Shown here piece by piece: positions 44,219-53,819 of a DNA stretch of 64,000 bases. The position numbers were made by a program, and so were the translations under genes. The notes below the pieces were generated by a model, which had not been told where the DNA came from, ran no database searches, and saw only the letters and a list, made by a program, of their open reading frames with translations. Each line of letters opens with the position of its first letter. The stretch's first letter is position 1. The DNA comes from Candidatus Aegiribacteria sp. (GTDB lineage Bacteria; Fermentibacterota; Fermentibacteria; Fermentibacterales; JCC-6). The DNA lies in NCBI GenBank assembly GCA_030594645.1, contig JAUVEU010000001.1:1-64000 (forward strand), in the 5' to 3' direction.

Positions 44219-45415
44219 ATGGAATGGGTTGACAGGAATTCAGGCAGAATTCCCATAATGTTCTGGAGCACTGATGTGGAGAAGATTGCGTTGAATCAGT
44301 CGATCAACCTGTCCCGGCACAGTCAGACCTTCCATCATGTGGCGATAATGCCTGATTGCCATCCCGGATACGGAATGCCCATAGGTGGAGTCATTGCCTG
44401 CGAGAACACAATTATTCCATATGCTGTAGGTGTGGACATCGGCTGCGGTATTGTTGCCGCACAAACAGATATTCCAGCTGACAATATGAGCAACAGTGAT
44501 ATCAGAAGAATCATCGATCGTGCAGGAAAGAGAATTCCGACAGGAGAAGGTAATTCTCACAGGACCGCTCAAAGCTGGGATCAGTTCGAGCGGCTTCCGT
44601 CATGGTTCGATAAAAGGGGGAAAGATCTGGCGGAGAAAAGCCTGGGGACCCTTGGCGGAGGAAATCACTTTCTGGAAATCCAGGCCGGTGATGATGGCTG
44701 GGTCTGGCTCATGATTCATTCCGGTTCACGAAATCCGGGCTATCGAATTGCCGGGCATCATCATGAAAAGGCTATGAAGTTCTGCATTAATAACCGGAAA
44801 GAACTGCCGTCAAAGGATCTTTCCTACCTCACCGTCAATTCTGCTGATGGAAAAGATTATATCAGAGAAATGGAATTCGCAATGGATTTTGCCTCCGAGA
44901 ACCGGAGAAGGCTTATGGTATCTTTCAAGGATATATTCACCGAAGTGAAGGGAAAGGTCGGTTTCTCAGAGGAAGTCAATATACACCATAATTACGCAGC
45001 TCTGGAGAAACACTTCGGCAGAAAGGTCTGGGTTCACAGGAAAGGCGCTACTTCAGCAAGGAAAGGCCAGAAGGGAATCATTCCCGGCAGCATGGGAACA
45101 TTCTCGTACATTGTCGAGGGTCTCGGGAATCCTGACTCATTCAACAGCTGCTCGCATGGAGCCGGAAGGGTCATGGGCAGAAGAGAAGCTTCCAGAAAGC
45201 TTTCCGTCAGCGATTGCGACATATCTATGAAAGGCATCGTTTTCGAAGGATGGAAAAGATACAGGGGATATGGTCGAAAGAAACATGGCTCTCCTTCACT
45301 TGATCTCAGTGAGGCCCCGGCAGCGTACAAAGACATAGAAGATGTGATGAAAGCCCAGAGGGACCTTGTAACACCTGTTGTCAGGCTGAAACCGCTTGGT
45401 GTTGTGAAAGGCTGA
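44219..45415 (+). CDS. rtcB: RtcB family RNA ligase
   Basis: This 398-residue protein has the RtcB pattern: VAIMPDCHPGYGMPIGGVIA, AVGVDIGCGIVAA (metal Asp/Cys), LGTLGGGNHFLEIQ with the GGGNHF motif, MIHSGSR, VNIHHNYA, VWVHRKGATSARKG and SCSHGAGRVMGR with the guanylylated His. These residues support an active GTP-dependent 3'-phosphate/5'-OH ligase, used in RNA repair. It has the short length of the bacterial RtcB2-like group. A TAAGGAGG site lies before the ATG. Confidence 0.93.
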   Translation: MEWVDRNSGRIPIMFWSTDVEKIALNQSINLSRHSQTFHHVAIMPDCHPGYGMPIGGVIACENTIIPYAVGVDIGCGIVAAQTDIPADNMSNSDIRRIIDRAGKRIPTGEGNSHRTAQSWDQFERLPSWFDKRGKDLAEKSLGTLGGGNHFLEIQAGDDGWVWLMIHSGSRNPGYRIAGHHHEKAMKFCINNRKELPSKDLSYLTVNSADGKDYIREMEFAMDFASENRRRLMVSFKDIFTEVKGKVGFSEEVNIHHNYAALEKHFGRKVWVHRKGATSARKGQKGIIPGSMGTFSYIVEGLGNPDSFNSCSHGAGRVMGRREASRKLSVSDCDISMKGIVFEGWKRYRGYGRKKHGSPSLDLSEAPAAYKDIEDVMKAQRDLVTPVVRLKPLGVVKG

Positions 45416-45423
45416 ACAAAATG

Positions 45424-45551
45424 GGGGCCGGGCCTAACATCTAAACATTTACAATTACCAGGTAAGATACAGACTCTGTTGTGTGTCCCCTATAAACTTC
45501 GCCTCCGGTGCGTATCCCCGCAGAAAATGTTTAAATGTTAGGCCCGGCCCC
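45424..45551. mobile_element. 128-bp palindromic MITE/REP-like element
   Basis: Ends are 27-base inverted repeats (45424-45450 and 45525-45551) with one mismatch, containing GGGGCCGGGCCTAACAT. The inner ~75 bases are unique and non-coding. The form resembles REP/MITE elements mobilised by Y1 (TnpA-REP) transposases. It interrupts the flavodoxin-type gene that starts at 45683. Confidence 0.75.
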
Positions 45552-45683
45552 TATATTCTTCATTGGCAGTTCATCATGTCCAAGTCTGATTAGATCCGTC
45601 GTACCCTGAAGTTCTTCGGCAAGAAGTTTTGCCGCGTTCTCAACACTGCCGTACTTCGTCGCGTAGACAATCAGATTCTTCAT
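45531..45683 (-). pseudogene. Flavodoxin-like gene cut by the palindromic element
   Basis: The first ~44 codons read MKNLIVYATKYGSVENAAKL, then LAEELQGTTDLIRL, the FMN phosphate-loop start of a flavodoxin-domain protein (short family, ~150-170 residues when whole). The frame then enters the element and stops at TAA (45531). A good GGAGG site remains, so transcription and translation signals are intact but the protein is truncated. The remaining ~110 codons are not found on the other side of the element. Confidence 0.75.
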
Positions 45684-45760
45684 GCCTTTCCTCCGCGTCT
45701 TTAAAGGCTCGTTTTTCTCAGTTCCTTGCTAATTCTACTGCGGCTAACTGTTATGGCTTC

Positions 45761-47428
45761 TCATCTCAGCAAACACAGGCCGGTTGTTTCCGTAATACTT
45801 CCGGATTGAATCCTGCAGAAGTAAAGGCCGGCTGAAACGGGCTCCCCGTTCCGACGTCTTCCGTCCCACTGCACAGAATGTTCTCCGGCGGTAAGCTCTG
45901 AATCGTTAAGCGAGTAAATAATCCTCCCGGAAAGATCATACACTTCAATTAACGTGTATCCCGGTTCTGAAAGCTCAAATGAAATGGATGCAGTTGAATG
46001 GAAAGGATTCGGGCTAGCGCACAGACCAAGCCGGTGAGTAGGCTCCAAGCTGATCCCTGTTCCGGTAACAGTGAAGCTTATGGTGTCTGCGGCAACAGGG
46101 ATTCCTTCGTCGAAGGATGTAACTATCAGCTCGTTCGATCCCACCTCCGCGAACAGATCGTCTCGATAAGTGTACTTCAAACCGGTTCCGAAGGCGTAGA
46201 GGTTCCAATCAGTGGCTGCTATGTAAACAACACCGTCTGTGATGGCAGGGCTGGATTGGATAAATTTACTGCCTGTTGCATAGGACCAGATCTCTTCCCC
46301 GGTATCACAGTCCAGTGCTATGACTCTAGCATCATCCGGATTGTATTCTTCGCCATAGAAAACCATACCATCGGCAATGCCGGAAGAACCATGCTGTTGA
46401 CCCGGGACTGACCATATGATGCTGCCTGTGGAAGCATCAAGACAGCAATAATTTCCGAAACCAAAGTAGAGTCTGTTATCGTTATAAGCAGGAGTTGCTG
46501 TGAAGTATGTCCCACCAGGATAGGTTTCAGCCTCCCAGACAGTGATCCCTGTTATTGCGTCAATTGCCCGTATCTTGCCGTCAATTCCACCTATGTATAT
46601 CAAACTGTCCACAACAACAGGAGATGAGTCCCAGTAACCTTCATAGCTATCCATGTTTTCCCAGATGATCGAGCCTGTATTGGCATTAAGAGCATACAAA
46701 GGACTCTCGTTATCCCAACAAGTTGGGACAAATACCATGTTGTTCCATACCGCCATACAGCTCACCTGAGTTCCGGAGAGTGTATTCGCCCATATCTCTG
46801 TGCCTGTTGCCGCATCAAAGCAATAGACACTTTGGCTTTCCCCACAATACACTCTTCCATTAGCCACCGCAGGTGTGCCCGCACTTCCGTTGACATCACC
46901 AGAAGCCCAAATCCTCTCACCTGTATTGGCATCCAGACACCATACTGAATCGCTTGCTGTGTACAGGAAGCCGTCCTTAACTGTAACCGCGTCATCTGTA
47001 GCACCAACCCGGTATTTCCAGATCAGCTCGCCTGTAGCAGCATCAAGGGCATACAGGGTGTCATTGCCATGGTCTGAGGGATAGTACACAATTCCATCTA
47101 CTATCACAGGCGTGGGAAACTCATGGGAATCTCCTGTGACCGAAGCTGTCCAGAGTATTGTGTTGTCCGTAGGAGCAGGCGACTCTGAAAAGCCATGATG
47201 CAGATCATTCTGCATGTATGTATACCAGTCTGTGTTCAAACGGGGGATCTGTACAACTGGCTGTCCGTTAATTGAGTACTGGACGTATTCAGGTATCTCG
47301 TTCTCGTTCTCCACAATGGTTCTGACTGTAAGCCAGTCGCCGTCATAGGTTTCTCCGTCAACAGGTTCTGTGATTGTAAGATTTGTGACAGATATAAGGA
47401 TTGCTGTAAGAAGTGTTCCGAAAATCAT
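45761..47428 (-). CDS. Exported PQQ-like beta-propeller protein with FlgD/T9SS-type C-terminus
   Basis: This 555-residue protein has an N-terminal hydrophobic start (MIFGTLLTAILISVTNL). PQQ-like propeller repeats span ~85-450, each with the ALDAATGELIWKY pattern and VVDSLIYIGG or AYNDNRLYFG strands. A linker follows, and the last ~85 residues are a FlgD-like sorting domain (ASPNPFHSTASI, VYDLSGRIIYS, GLYFCRIQSG). Such proteins are surface-exported in the FCB group. No PQQ-binding signature is visible, so an enzyme role is not supported. A GGAGG site precedes the ATG. Confidence 0.87.
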   Translation of the reverse strand: MIFGTLLTAILISVTNLTITEPVDGETYDGDWLTVRTIVENENEIPEYVQYSINGQPVVQIPRLNTDWYTYMQNDLHHGFSESPAPTDNTILWTASVTGDSHEFPTPVIVDGIVYYPSDHGNDTLYALDAATGELIWKYRVGATDDAVTVKDGFLYTASDSVWCLDANTGERIWASGDVNGSAGTPAVANGRVYCGESQSVYCFDAATGTEIWANTLSGTQVSCMAVWNNMVFVPTCWDNESPLYALNANTGSIIWENMDSYEGYWDSSPVVVDSLIYIGGIDGKIRAIDAITGITVWEAETYPGGTYFTATPAYNDNRLYFGFGNYCCLDASTGSIIWSVPGQQHGSSGIADGMVFYGEEYNPDDARVIALDCDTGEEIWSYATGSKFIQSSPAITDGVVYIAATDWNLYAFGTGLKYTYRDDLFAEVGSNELIVTSFDEGIPVAADTISFTVTGTGISLEPTHRLGLCASPNPFHSTASISFELSEPGYTLIEVYDLSGRIIYSLNDSELTAGEHSVQWDGRRRNGEPVSAGLYFCRIQSGSITETTGLCLLR

Positions 47429-47440
47429 TTCATCCTCCTG

Positions 47441-48313
47441 TTAATTTCCTCCAAGTACTGCTGCACACCATGCGAATGCTCCTGCCATTATTTGATCCTC
47501 ATTCTTGAAGATAACGGCGTAATCTTTGAGTATCGATGTCAATTCATCCATGCTGATGAATTCTGAGAACGGGCTTTCCTTAAAGTGTTCCTCTGATTCA
47601 AATGAACAGCACCAGTTCATATCACAGGAGGTCCGCTCGAATACTGAACGAGCTGCCTCGAAATACTGCACCGCGTTCTGAATGTTCCCCTCCTGAAAAG
47701 CGGCCATGGAAGCTGTATGAGCAGCAATCAGAAACCTGCAGGACATATCCTCGTTGTTATAATAATTAGCCGGATACATGACATTATCCAGGGTTTCAGC
47801 GGCCAGTCCGATTTCACCCGTTTCGAGGAGTGAATCCACCAGAAACAGTTGATCAGATGAATAATCTATATTCGTCGAATCAACAGCAACAAGTATCAGG
47901 GTCTCCGGATTCCAGCTGTAGAATACGATGTTAGTCGACATGCTGTAGGGATATTGTGAGGCTACTACTACAAGTCCTTCCTCCTCATCGAACCAGGAAT
48001 AAGTCTTTACCGGGTTCATGAACATGCCGAATGAAGTTGAACCAAGGTACAGGGTATCTTCCCCATACCCGATCAGTGCAAGTTCAGGTCCATCCATCGG
48101 TTCACCCACAACGAGAAGGTCAAGACTGTCCAGCCCTTCAAGCAGCAGTTCCGAGGGAAAATCCTGAATATTTATCACATCCGGGCTGCCTTTACTGTTC
48201 TCCCACTCTTCCAGATAGAATCCGGGATCGTCGGCAAGAGACGGCGACATATTTAACAAAAGAATTGTCAGCAAACAGAAACCGAACAGTGATGAACAGT
48301 AATTTCTTTTCAT
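47441..48313 (-). CDS. Exported protein of unknown function
   Basis: From the ATG at 48313 behind GGAAGGAG, this 290-residue protein has a signal peptide (FGFCLLTILLLNMSPSLADD). A beta-rich N-terminal half follows (LDLLVVGEPMDGPELALIGY, later VVASQYPYS), then a helical C-terminal half containing tetratricopeptide-like stretches (AAHTASMAAFQEGNIQNAVQ, then YFEAARSVFERTSC). It lies 12 bases upstream of the PQQ-propeller gene and is likely cotranscribed with it. No named family recognised. Confidence 0.7.
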   Translation of the reverse strand: MKRNYCSSLFGFCLLTILLLNMSPSLADDPGFYLEEWENSKGSPDVINIQDFPSELLLEGLDSLDLLVVGEPMDGPELALIGYGEDTLYLGSTSFGMFMNPVKTYSWFDEEEGLVVVASQYPYSMSTNIVFYSWNPETLILVAVDSTNIDYSSDQLFLVDSLLETGEIGLAAETLDNVMYPANYYNNEDMSCRFLIAAHTASMAAFQEGNIQNAVQYFEAARSVFERTSCDMNWCCSFESEEHFKESPFSEFISMDELTSILKDYAVIFKNEDQIMAGAFAWCAAVLGGN

Positions 48314-48424
48314 AAGAACTCCTTCCGGGAACTGCCTGAAAACAATACCGAAATAAGAATGGAGATTCAAGGTAGTGCGATGATGCGAATATCGCGTTAG
48401 GATATATTGAATGGAGGTTTTGGG

Positions 48425-49855
48425 ATGATTTCATTCATTCTGAATGATCAGCAATTTACAACCGAACTGCCGCCAGGATCGGTTGCGCTTGATCTCATAA
48501 GAAAGGCAGCAAGGCTTACCGGTACGAAGGAAGGCTGCAGAGAAGGGGATTGCGGAGCATGTACAGTGCTTCTTGGAATCCCCCAGCAGAATGGAATGAA
48601 GTACATGGCAGTTAATTCCTGTCTTCTACCAGTGGGAGAACTGCGGGGCAGGCACCTGGTTACAGTGGAAGGGCTGAGCCCATCCGAGGGGTATTCACCC
48701 GTTCAAAGCCTTATTGTAAACGAAGGGGCTTCTCAGTGCGGTTTCTGCACACCAGGTATTGTAATGTCTCTTACCGGTTATCTCCTCAGCACGGTTTCCC
48801 CGATTACGGAGGGAGCTATCGATTCTCTGGGAGGCAATATCTGCAGATGTACGGGATATGTTTCCATAAGGAAAGCAGCAGAACTCCTTTGCTCGAAAAT
48901 CGGCCCATCCCCTGCTCTCTCACCCGAATCACCTTTGCATATTAAATGGCTTATCGAGAAAAGAATTATTCCTCCATTTTTCGAAGGAATTGAATCCCGT
49001 CTTAATGAAATCGGTACTCCTGAATCTCCAGATGTAATGGATTCAGGAATGAGCGATGTGATCAGAGTAGCGGGAGGAACCGATCTGTTCGCAATAAAAG
49101 CTGAAAAGCTGAAAAACGCTGAGCTGCTGTTCTTTTCCAGGCAACCGGAAATGAACGGAATTACAGTTAAAAATGATCACTGCTTCATAGGAGCTGCTGC
49201 GACAGTCAGCAACATTATGGATTCGGAAGTATTCAACTGCATCGAAGGTTTTTCGCGTATCCGGAGGCTCATCTCTTCAACTCAGATCCGGAACAGGGCT
49301 ACGCTCGGAGGGAACATCGTGAATGCTTCACCGATTGGTGATCTGAGCATTATTTTCCTCGCTCTTGATTCAGTAGCGCTGATATCAAACGGCATCGAAA
49401 AACGTCAAACACGTCTGAAGAATTTTTTCAGGGGTTACAAGATTCTCGATCTTGCTCCGGATGAGATAATCGAAGGTCTTTCATTCAGAATACCGGACAG
49501 AAATACAGAATTCAATTTTGAGAAAGTCTCTATGAGAAAACACCTTGATATTGCCGCCGTCAATACTGCAGCGCGAATAAAAGTGGAAAACGGAAAGATC
49601 CTTGAAGCCGACCTTTCTGCTGGAGGCGTTGCGCCTGTCCCCCTGTTTCTGAAAGAGACTTCCAGCGTACTGAAAGGTAAGTTAATTTCAAGTGATATGG
49701 TGCTTCTTGCAGCTGATACTGCCCGTCAGGAAGTTAAGCCTATCGACGATGTCCGTGGTTCAGCTGAATACAAAAGAATACTGCTTGGCAGACTCATTGC
49801 CGCCCACTTTATTGAACTGTTCCCGGACCTGGTCAATGTGAAAGAACTGCTATGA
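48425..49855 (+). CDS. Xanthine-dehydrogenase-type FeS/FAD subunit
   Basis: From the ATG at 48425 (GGAGG upstream), this 476-residue protein has a plant-type 2Fe-2S domain (EGCREGDCGACTVLLG, residues ~35-50). A second 2Fe-2S domain follows (QCGFCTPGIVMS at ~106 and CRCTGY at ~140), then an FAD domain of the CO-dehydrogenase-flavoprotein type from ~205 (VIRVAGGTDLFAIKAEKL, then ATLGGNIVNASPIGD) and its C-terminal lobe. It is the XdhA-like small/medium chain in fused form. It overlaps the molybdenum subunit gene by four bases. It passes electrons from the molybdenum site to an acceptor; the substrate is not evident. Confidence 0.9.
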   Translation: MISFILNDQQFTTELPPGSVALDLIRKAARLTGTKEGCREGDCGACTVLLGIPQQNGMKYMAVNSCLLPVGELRGRHLVTVEGLSPSEGYSPVQSLIVNEGASQCGFCTPGIVMSLTGYLLSTVSPITEGAIDSLGGNICRCTGYVSIRKAAELLCSKIGPSPALSPESPLHIKWLIEKRIIPPFFEGIESRLNEIGTPESPDVMDSGMSDVIRVAGGTDLFAIKAEKLKNAELLFFSRQPEMNGITVKNDHCFIGAAATVSNIMDSEVFNCIEGFSRIRRLISSTQIRNRATLGGNIVNASPIGDLSIIFLALDSVALISNGIEKRQTRLKNFFRGYKILDLAPDEIIEGLSFRIPDRNTEFNFEKVSMRKHLDIAAVNTAARIKVENGKILEADLSAGGVAPVPLFLKETSSVLKGKLISSDMVLLAADTARQEVKPIDDVRGSAEYKRILLGRLIAAHFIELFPDLVNVKELL

Positions 49856-52116
49856 AGCACTTCGACGCTGAACTTCATGTAAAGGGTACTTCATTGTTCA
49901 TGGATGATTTTCCGGCACAGGAGAATCTTCTTTACGCTGCTGTACTCGTTTCTCCGGCATCGCATGGTGAAATTGTTTCAATCGAGATTGAGAAAGCAGA
50001 AGCAATTCAGGGTGTAAAAACGATCATCACTGCAAAGGACATCCCCGGTGAAAACCAGATAGGCAATATCATCATGGACGAACCCCTTCTTGCAGAAGAC
50101 AGGGTTCATTTCATAGGTGAGCCGATAGCGGTAGTACTTGCTGACAACCCGCAAACTGCCCGAAACGCTGTAAAAGCAATAAACCTTGAAATCCATGAAC
50201 TGCCCCACGTTACCGACCCGAGGGAGGCTTTTGCGAAAGGGATGCTCATCTCCCCTCCAAGGACTTTCTCTCTGGGTGACACATCAATTGCATGGGACAG
50301 ATGCGATGTTGTGGTAGAAGGCAGAGCGGATTCAGGCGGACAGGAGCATGTATACCTTGAAACACAGGGTTCTGTTGCCATACCTCTCGAAAATAACTGC
50401 ATAAGGATTTACGCCGGAACACAGGGACCGACATTCGTTCAGAAGGTTACCTCACGTGTACTTGGAATTCCAATGCACAAAGTCGAAGTGGATGTAGGCC
50501 GACTCGGGGGAGCATTCGGAGGCAAGGAAGATCAGGCCACTCCCTGGGCCGTTATGGCCGCTCTCGGAGTACAGATCACAAAACAGCCGGTGAAAATCAT
50601 TCTGAATCGAAACGAAGATATGACCTGGACAGGCAAACGGCACCCGTATACTTCAGATTTCAAACTGGGACTTTCAAATGACGAGAAAATCCTCGCTTTT
50701 GAAGTAACTTATTATCAAAACGGTGGAGCCGCTTCAGACCTTTCAACAGCGATACTGGAACGTACTCTCTTCCACTCTACAAACGCCTACTACATTCCTA
50801 ATGTCAAAGCTACCGGAATCTGCTGCCGAACAAATCTTCCTCCGAATACAGCTTTCAGAGGGTTCGGAGCTCCTCAGGCGATGTTCGTTCTCGAATCTGC
50901 GATTCATAAAGCTGCAATTCTTATGGGAATAGATACTGAACAGATCCAGGAGAAGAACCTTCTCAATCCCGGAGACGGGTTTCCCTACGGAATGATCTTT
51001 GAAGGGGATGAGATCAGACGTTCATGGATGAAACTCAATGAACTGTACAATCCTGTAAAGGTCAGAGAAGAGATAAAGGAGTTCAATTCCGTGAATATCC
51101 TGAAGAAAAAGGGCATATCCTTTATGCCCGTATGTTTTGGAATCTCTTTTACCAATATATCACTGAACCAGGCAAATGCTCTGGTTCACGTTTACACCGA
51201 TGGAAGTGTGGGAGTAAGCACCGGCGCAGTGGAGATGGGACAGGGAGTAAATTCCAAGATAAGGCAGGTTGCCGCGAGAACATTCAGCATCAGCATCGAG
51301 AAAGTAAAGGTAGAATCAACAAACACGACCAGAGCCGCAAATACTTCACCCACGGCGGCAAGCTCTGCAGCGGATATGAATGGAAATGCCGTCAGAATAG
51401 CCTGCAGCAACATTCTGAACCGTCTTCTGACTCTGGCTCGAAAACAGCTTGGCGTTCAGGAGAAGGATCAGGTTGAACTCAGGAATGAAACGGTAACAGT
51501 CAATGGAATCGGTACCGATCTTCTCTGGGGGAAACTGGTTGGCAAAGCTTACAGAGATCGCATCAGTCTCTCCTCTCAGGCTCACTACGCAACACCGGGA
51601 CTCTATTTTGACAGTTCAGAAGAAAAGGGCAGACCGTTTGCGTATCATGTTACCGGAACAGCGCTGACTGAAGTCACACTGGACAGGCTTAGAGGAACAT
51701 ATTCGCTGGATTCAGTAAAGATCGTTCATGATTGTGGAACTAGTATCAACCCCCTTGTTGATAGAGGGCAGATAGAGGGTGGTCTGCTTCAGGGCATTGG
51801 ATGGGTAACTCTCGAAGAACTGAAATACAGCAGCGAAACACATGAATTGCTTTCAAATTCACTTGCTACCTACAAGATTCCTGACATTTACTTCGCACCC
51901 GATGAAGTACAGATTGAATTTCTTGAGAACCTTTCTGAAAACGGAGGAGTGTTCAACTCAAAAGCTGTTGGAGAACCACCTTTCATGTACGGTATTGGAA
52001 CGTATTTCGCGCTTCTAAACGCTCTTCAAGAATGTAACTCTGAGATCGAACCGGAATACTCAACACCACTGAGCGCTGAAAAAATTCTGATGCTTTTAGA
52101 ACAGAGCCCGGACTGA
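49852..52116 (+). CDS. Xanthine-dehydrogenase-type molybdopterin subunit
   Basis: This 754-residue protein has the XDH large-subunit pattern: GQEHVYLETQGSVA with the substrate-site Glu-type residue, GGAFGGKEDQA, NTAFRGFGAPQAMF (the Arg/Phe pair), SVGVSTGAVEMGQGVNSKI, and the catalytic Glu in AVGEPPFMYG near the C-terminus. These residues support an active hydroxylase rather than an aldehyde oxidase lacking Arg. Purine or a related heterocycle is likely but not proven. It is translationally coupled to the FeS/FAD subunit and followed after five bases by a membrane protein. Confidence 0.9.
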   Translation: MKHFDAELHVKGTSLFMDDFPAQENLLYAAVLVSPASHGEIVSIEIEKAEAIQGVKTIITAKDIPGENQIGNIIMDEPLLAEDRVHFIGEPIAVVLADNPQTARNAVKAINLEIHELPHVTDPREAFAKGMLISPPRTFSLGDTSIAWDRCDVVVEGRADSGGQEHVYLETQGSVAIPLENNCIRIYAGTQGPTFVQKVTSRVLGIPMHKVEVDVGRLGGAFGGKEDQATPWAVMAALGVQITKQPVKIILNRNEDMTWTGKRHPYTSDFKLGLSNDEKILAFEVTYYQNGGAASDLSTAILERTLFHSTNAYYIPNVKATGICCRTNLPPNTAFRGFGAPQAMFVLESAIHKAAILMGIDTEQIQEKNLLNPGDGFPYGMIFEGDEIRRSWMKLNELYNPVKVREEIKEFNSVNILKKKGISFMPVCFGISFTNISLNQANALVHVYTDGSVGVSTGAVEMGQGVNSKIRQVAARTFSISIEKVKVESTNTTRAANTSPTAASSAADMNGNAVRIACSNILNRLLTLARKQLGVQEKDQVELRNETVTVNGIGTDLLWGKLVGKAYRDRISLSSQAHYATPGLYFDSSEEKGRPFAYHVTGTALTEVTLDRLRGTYSLDSVKIVHDCGTSINPLVDRGQIEGGLLQGIGWVTLEELKYSSETHELLSNSLATYKIPDIYFAPDEVQIEFLENLSENGGVFNSKAVGEPPFMYGIGTYFALLNALQECNSEIEPEYSTPLSAEKILMLLEQSPD

Positions 52117-52121
52117 AGAAG

Positions 52122-52616
52122 TTGAAAATGAAAATCAGATACAGTCGGTCCGATATCATTCGAGGTCTTCTGATCTATTCAGCCGGCGATACCATTGCCT
52201 CTCTTTTGCTTTCGGAGTTCTCCATCTGGAGGCTCTTTGGAATGATGCTGATCGGCGGGACAGTTTACGCGTTCGAGATACCAAACTACTTCAGATGGAT
52301 TGATTCCAGAACAGGTAGTTTGAAAGGAATACATGCATCTCTGTTCAGAACTGGACTTGCTGTTCTTTACTTCAACCCGCTCTGGATAGCCCGTCATCTG
52401 CTTTTCATCCAGGTTTTCTCAGGGAACTGGGGCAGTATCAGTTTCAATCTTCTCAAACTTGGCCTGTACTCTTTTCTTGTAAACATCCCGATCGCGTTCA
52501 TGGCTAACTACGCAATTCAGAACAGGATTTCTCTGAAATGGAGATTTTTAGCCAGTGCTGTGTTCTCGTCTCTGATGGCTGTCTATTACGCACTCAGCAA
52601 GGTGCTTTTCGGATAA
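52122..52616 (+). CDS. Small membrane protein, possibly Mpv17/PMP22-like
   Basis: This 164-residue protein has about four membrane segments: LIYSAGDTIASLLLS, FGMMLIGGTVYAFEI, FNPLWIARHLLFIQVF and LASAVFSSLMAVYY. The order RSDIIRGLLIYSAGDTIAS, then WRLFGMMLIGG, recalls the Mpv17/PMP22 family (GDxIxQ, RxxRMxxxGxxxxGP), but the GP-H-WY motif is not clear. It begins five bases after the molybdenum subunit, so it belongs to that operon. Transport of the substrate or product is an inference from position. Confidence 0.55.
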   Translation: MKMKIRYSRSDIIRGLLIYSAGDTIASLLLSEFSIWRLFGMMLIGGTVYAFEIPNYFRWIDSRTGSLKGIHASLFRTGLAVLYFNPLWIARHLLFIQVFSGNWGSISFNLLKLGLYSFLVNIPIAFMANYAIQNRISLKWRFLASAVFSSLMAVYYALSKVLFG

Positions 52617-52683
52617 ACTCATGATAATCGCAGATGGAATTTATTACGAATGGATCTGTAATACATAAAAGAAAGGAAAAGCC

Positions 52684-53817
52684 ATGTCCGGAAAAATGAT
52701 CACCCTTCTATTACTGATGACAGTTATTTCCCCCCTTACCGTTAACGCTGAGCCATGGTTCGAAGACCTGGAGGAGTCAATTAGCGATCTCCCATGGATC
52801 TACGAAGCAACCATTTTAAGTATTGATAACAGTTCAATCACCGTTATCGTGAAGATCGTTTTCCTTGGAGATGTACTTGCCGGTGATACCCTAACTGTCG
52901 ATTTCTGGGAGATGGGCATGGCCTATGACCTGATCGAAGGGAAAGAAATCCTCCTTATTCCCGACAGCAGCGGGGACCTGCAGATTGCGGGATTTCCAGG
53001 CAACGGTTTCTATTTACTCAAAGGGTATTACGATTTCAATGCTTTTATGCTTGAGCCTGGCGTTTTGAGCAGAGATGAGCTTAGAACGCTCTGTTCCGGC
53101 GAATCTTTGAATGAAAGAATAGTAGAGATTGATATCTGGTTCGCGGGAGTCAGCCAATTCCTCGATGCCAGAGCTACTGAAACTGAAGAGGGCTGGCACA
53201 TCGAATCACATTCTCCGCTTCTGCATAAACTTGATCTTTCAAAATGGCAGCTGCGACTCGGAGGAATGGACAACCAGCTGCTTGAACCATCTGTATACAT
53301 TACAATCCCGGTTGATAGTGGAAGCGATCTGATTCTTTCGGGAAGGGTTATGTACTGTTCTGATAACGTTTACAGATGCACAGTATATCCTACAGCTCCG
53401 GTGATCAGAACTATTGATGCTCTGTCACTCTACCTGTCAGATGGAATCCTTCCGGAACCACCTGTGATTGATGTTGAAATAATCGGAGCGGATCCAGTGG
53501 ATCTTGGCCTTCCTGAAGAACCTTTTCTGACAACTGATGAATGGGGTAATCTGATGCTCAGCGGTGAGAATGGACTTCTTCCGATAAACTCAATCTGCAT
53601 AATGGACCCAAGTAAGAGACCAACCATAGGATTCGGCTGTATAGAAGACAACACTGTTTCTGTATTTCTTGACTTCGGTGAGGTGCCAGAAGGCCTTTCA
53701 GGTCATCTTGCTACAGATATCATCGATATGCTTGAAAAGGGAGTAGTTGAAGGCAATATCGGTATCGATTATTCACTGAATATCGCACGGTTCAAACTAC
53801 ATATCAGGAGACAGTAA
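52684..53817 (+). CDS. Exported protein of unknown function
   Basis: This 377-residue protein has a signal peptide (MITLLLLMTVISPLTVNAEP) and a beta-rich body (IYEATILSIDNSSITVIVKI, then KEILLIPDSSGDLQIAGFPG). No cysteine pattern, repeat or C-terminal sorting tail is evident. I recognise no family. GAAAGGAAAAG precedes the ATG. It is likely a separate unit from the molybdenum enzyme, 67 bases upstream. Confidence 0.7.
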   Translation: MSGKMITLLLLMTVISPLTVNAEPWFEDLEESISDLPWIYEATILSIDNSSITVIVKIVFLGDVLAGDTLTVDFWEMGMAYDLIEGKEILLIPDSSGDLQIAGFPGNGFYLLKGYYDFNAFMLEPGVLSRDELRTLCSGESLNERIVEIDIWFAGVSQFLDARATETEEGWHIESHSPLLHKLDLSKWQLRLGGMDNQLLEPSVYITIPVDSGSDLILSGRVMYCSDNVYRCTVYPTAPVIRTIDALSLYLSDGILPEPPVIDVEIIGADPVDLGLPEEPFLTTDEWGNLMLSGENGLLPINSICIMDPSKRPTIGFGCIEDNTVSVFLDFGEVPEGLSGHLATDIIDMLEKGVVEGNIGIDYSLNIARFKLHIRRQ

Positions 53818-53819
53818 TC

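Noticed and set aside
48031-48315. Plus-strand frame opposite the 47441-48313 exported protein
   Set aside because: No ribosome site, unlike composition, and the minus-strand gene has a good signal peptide and ribosome site.
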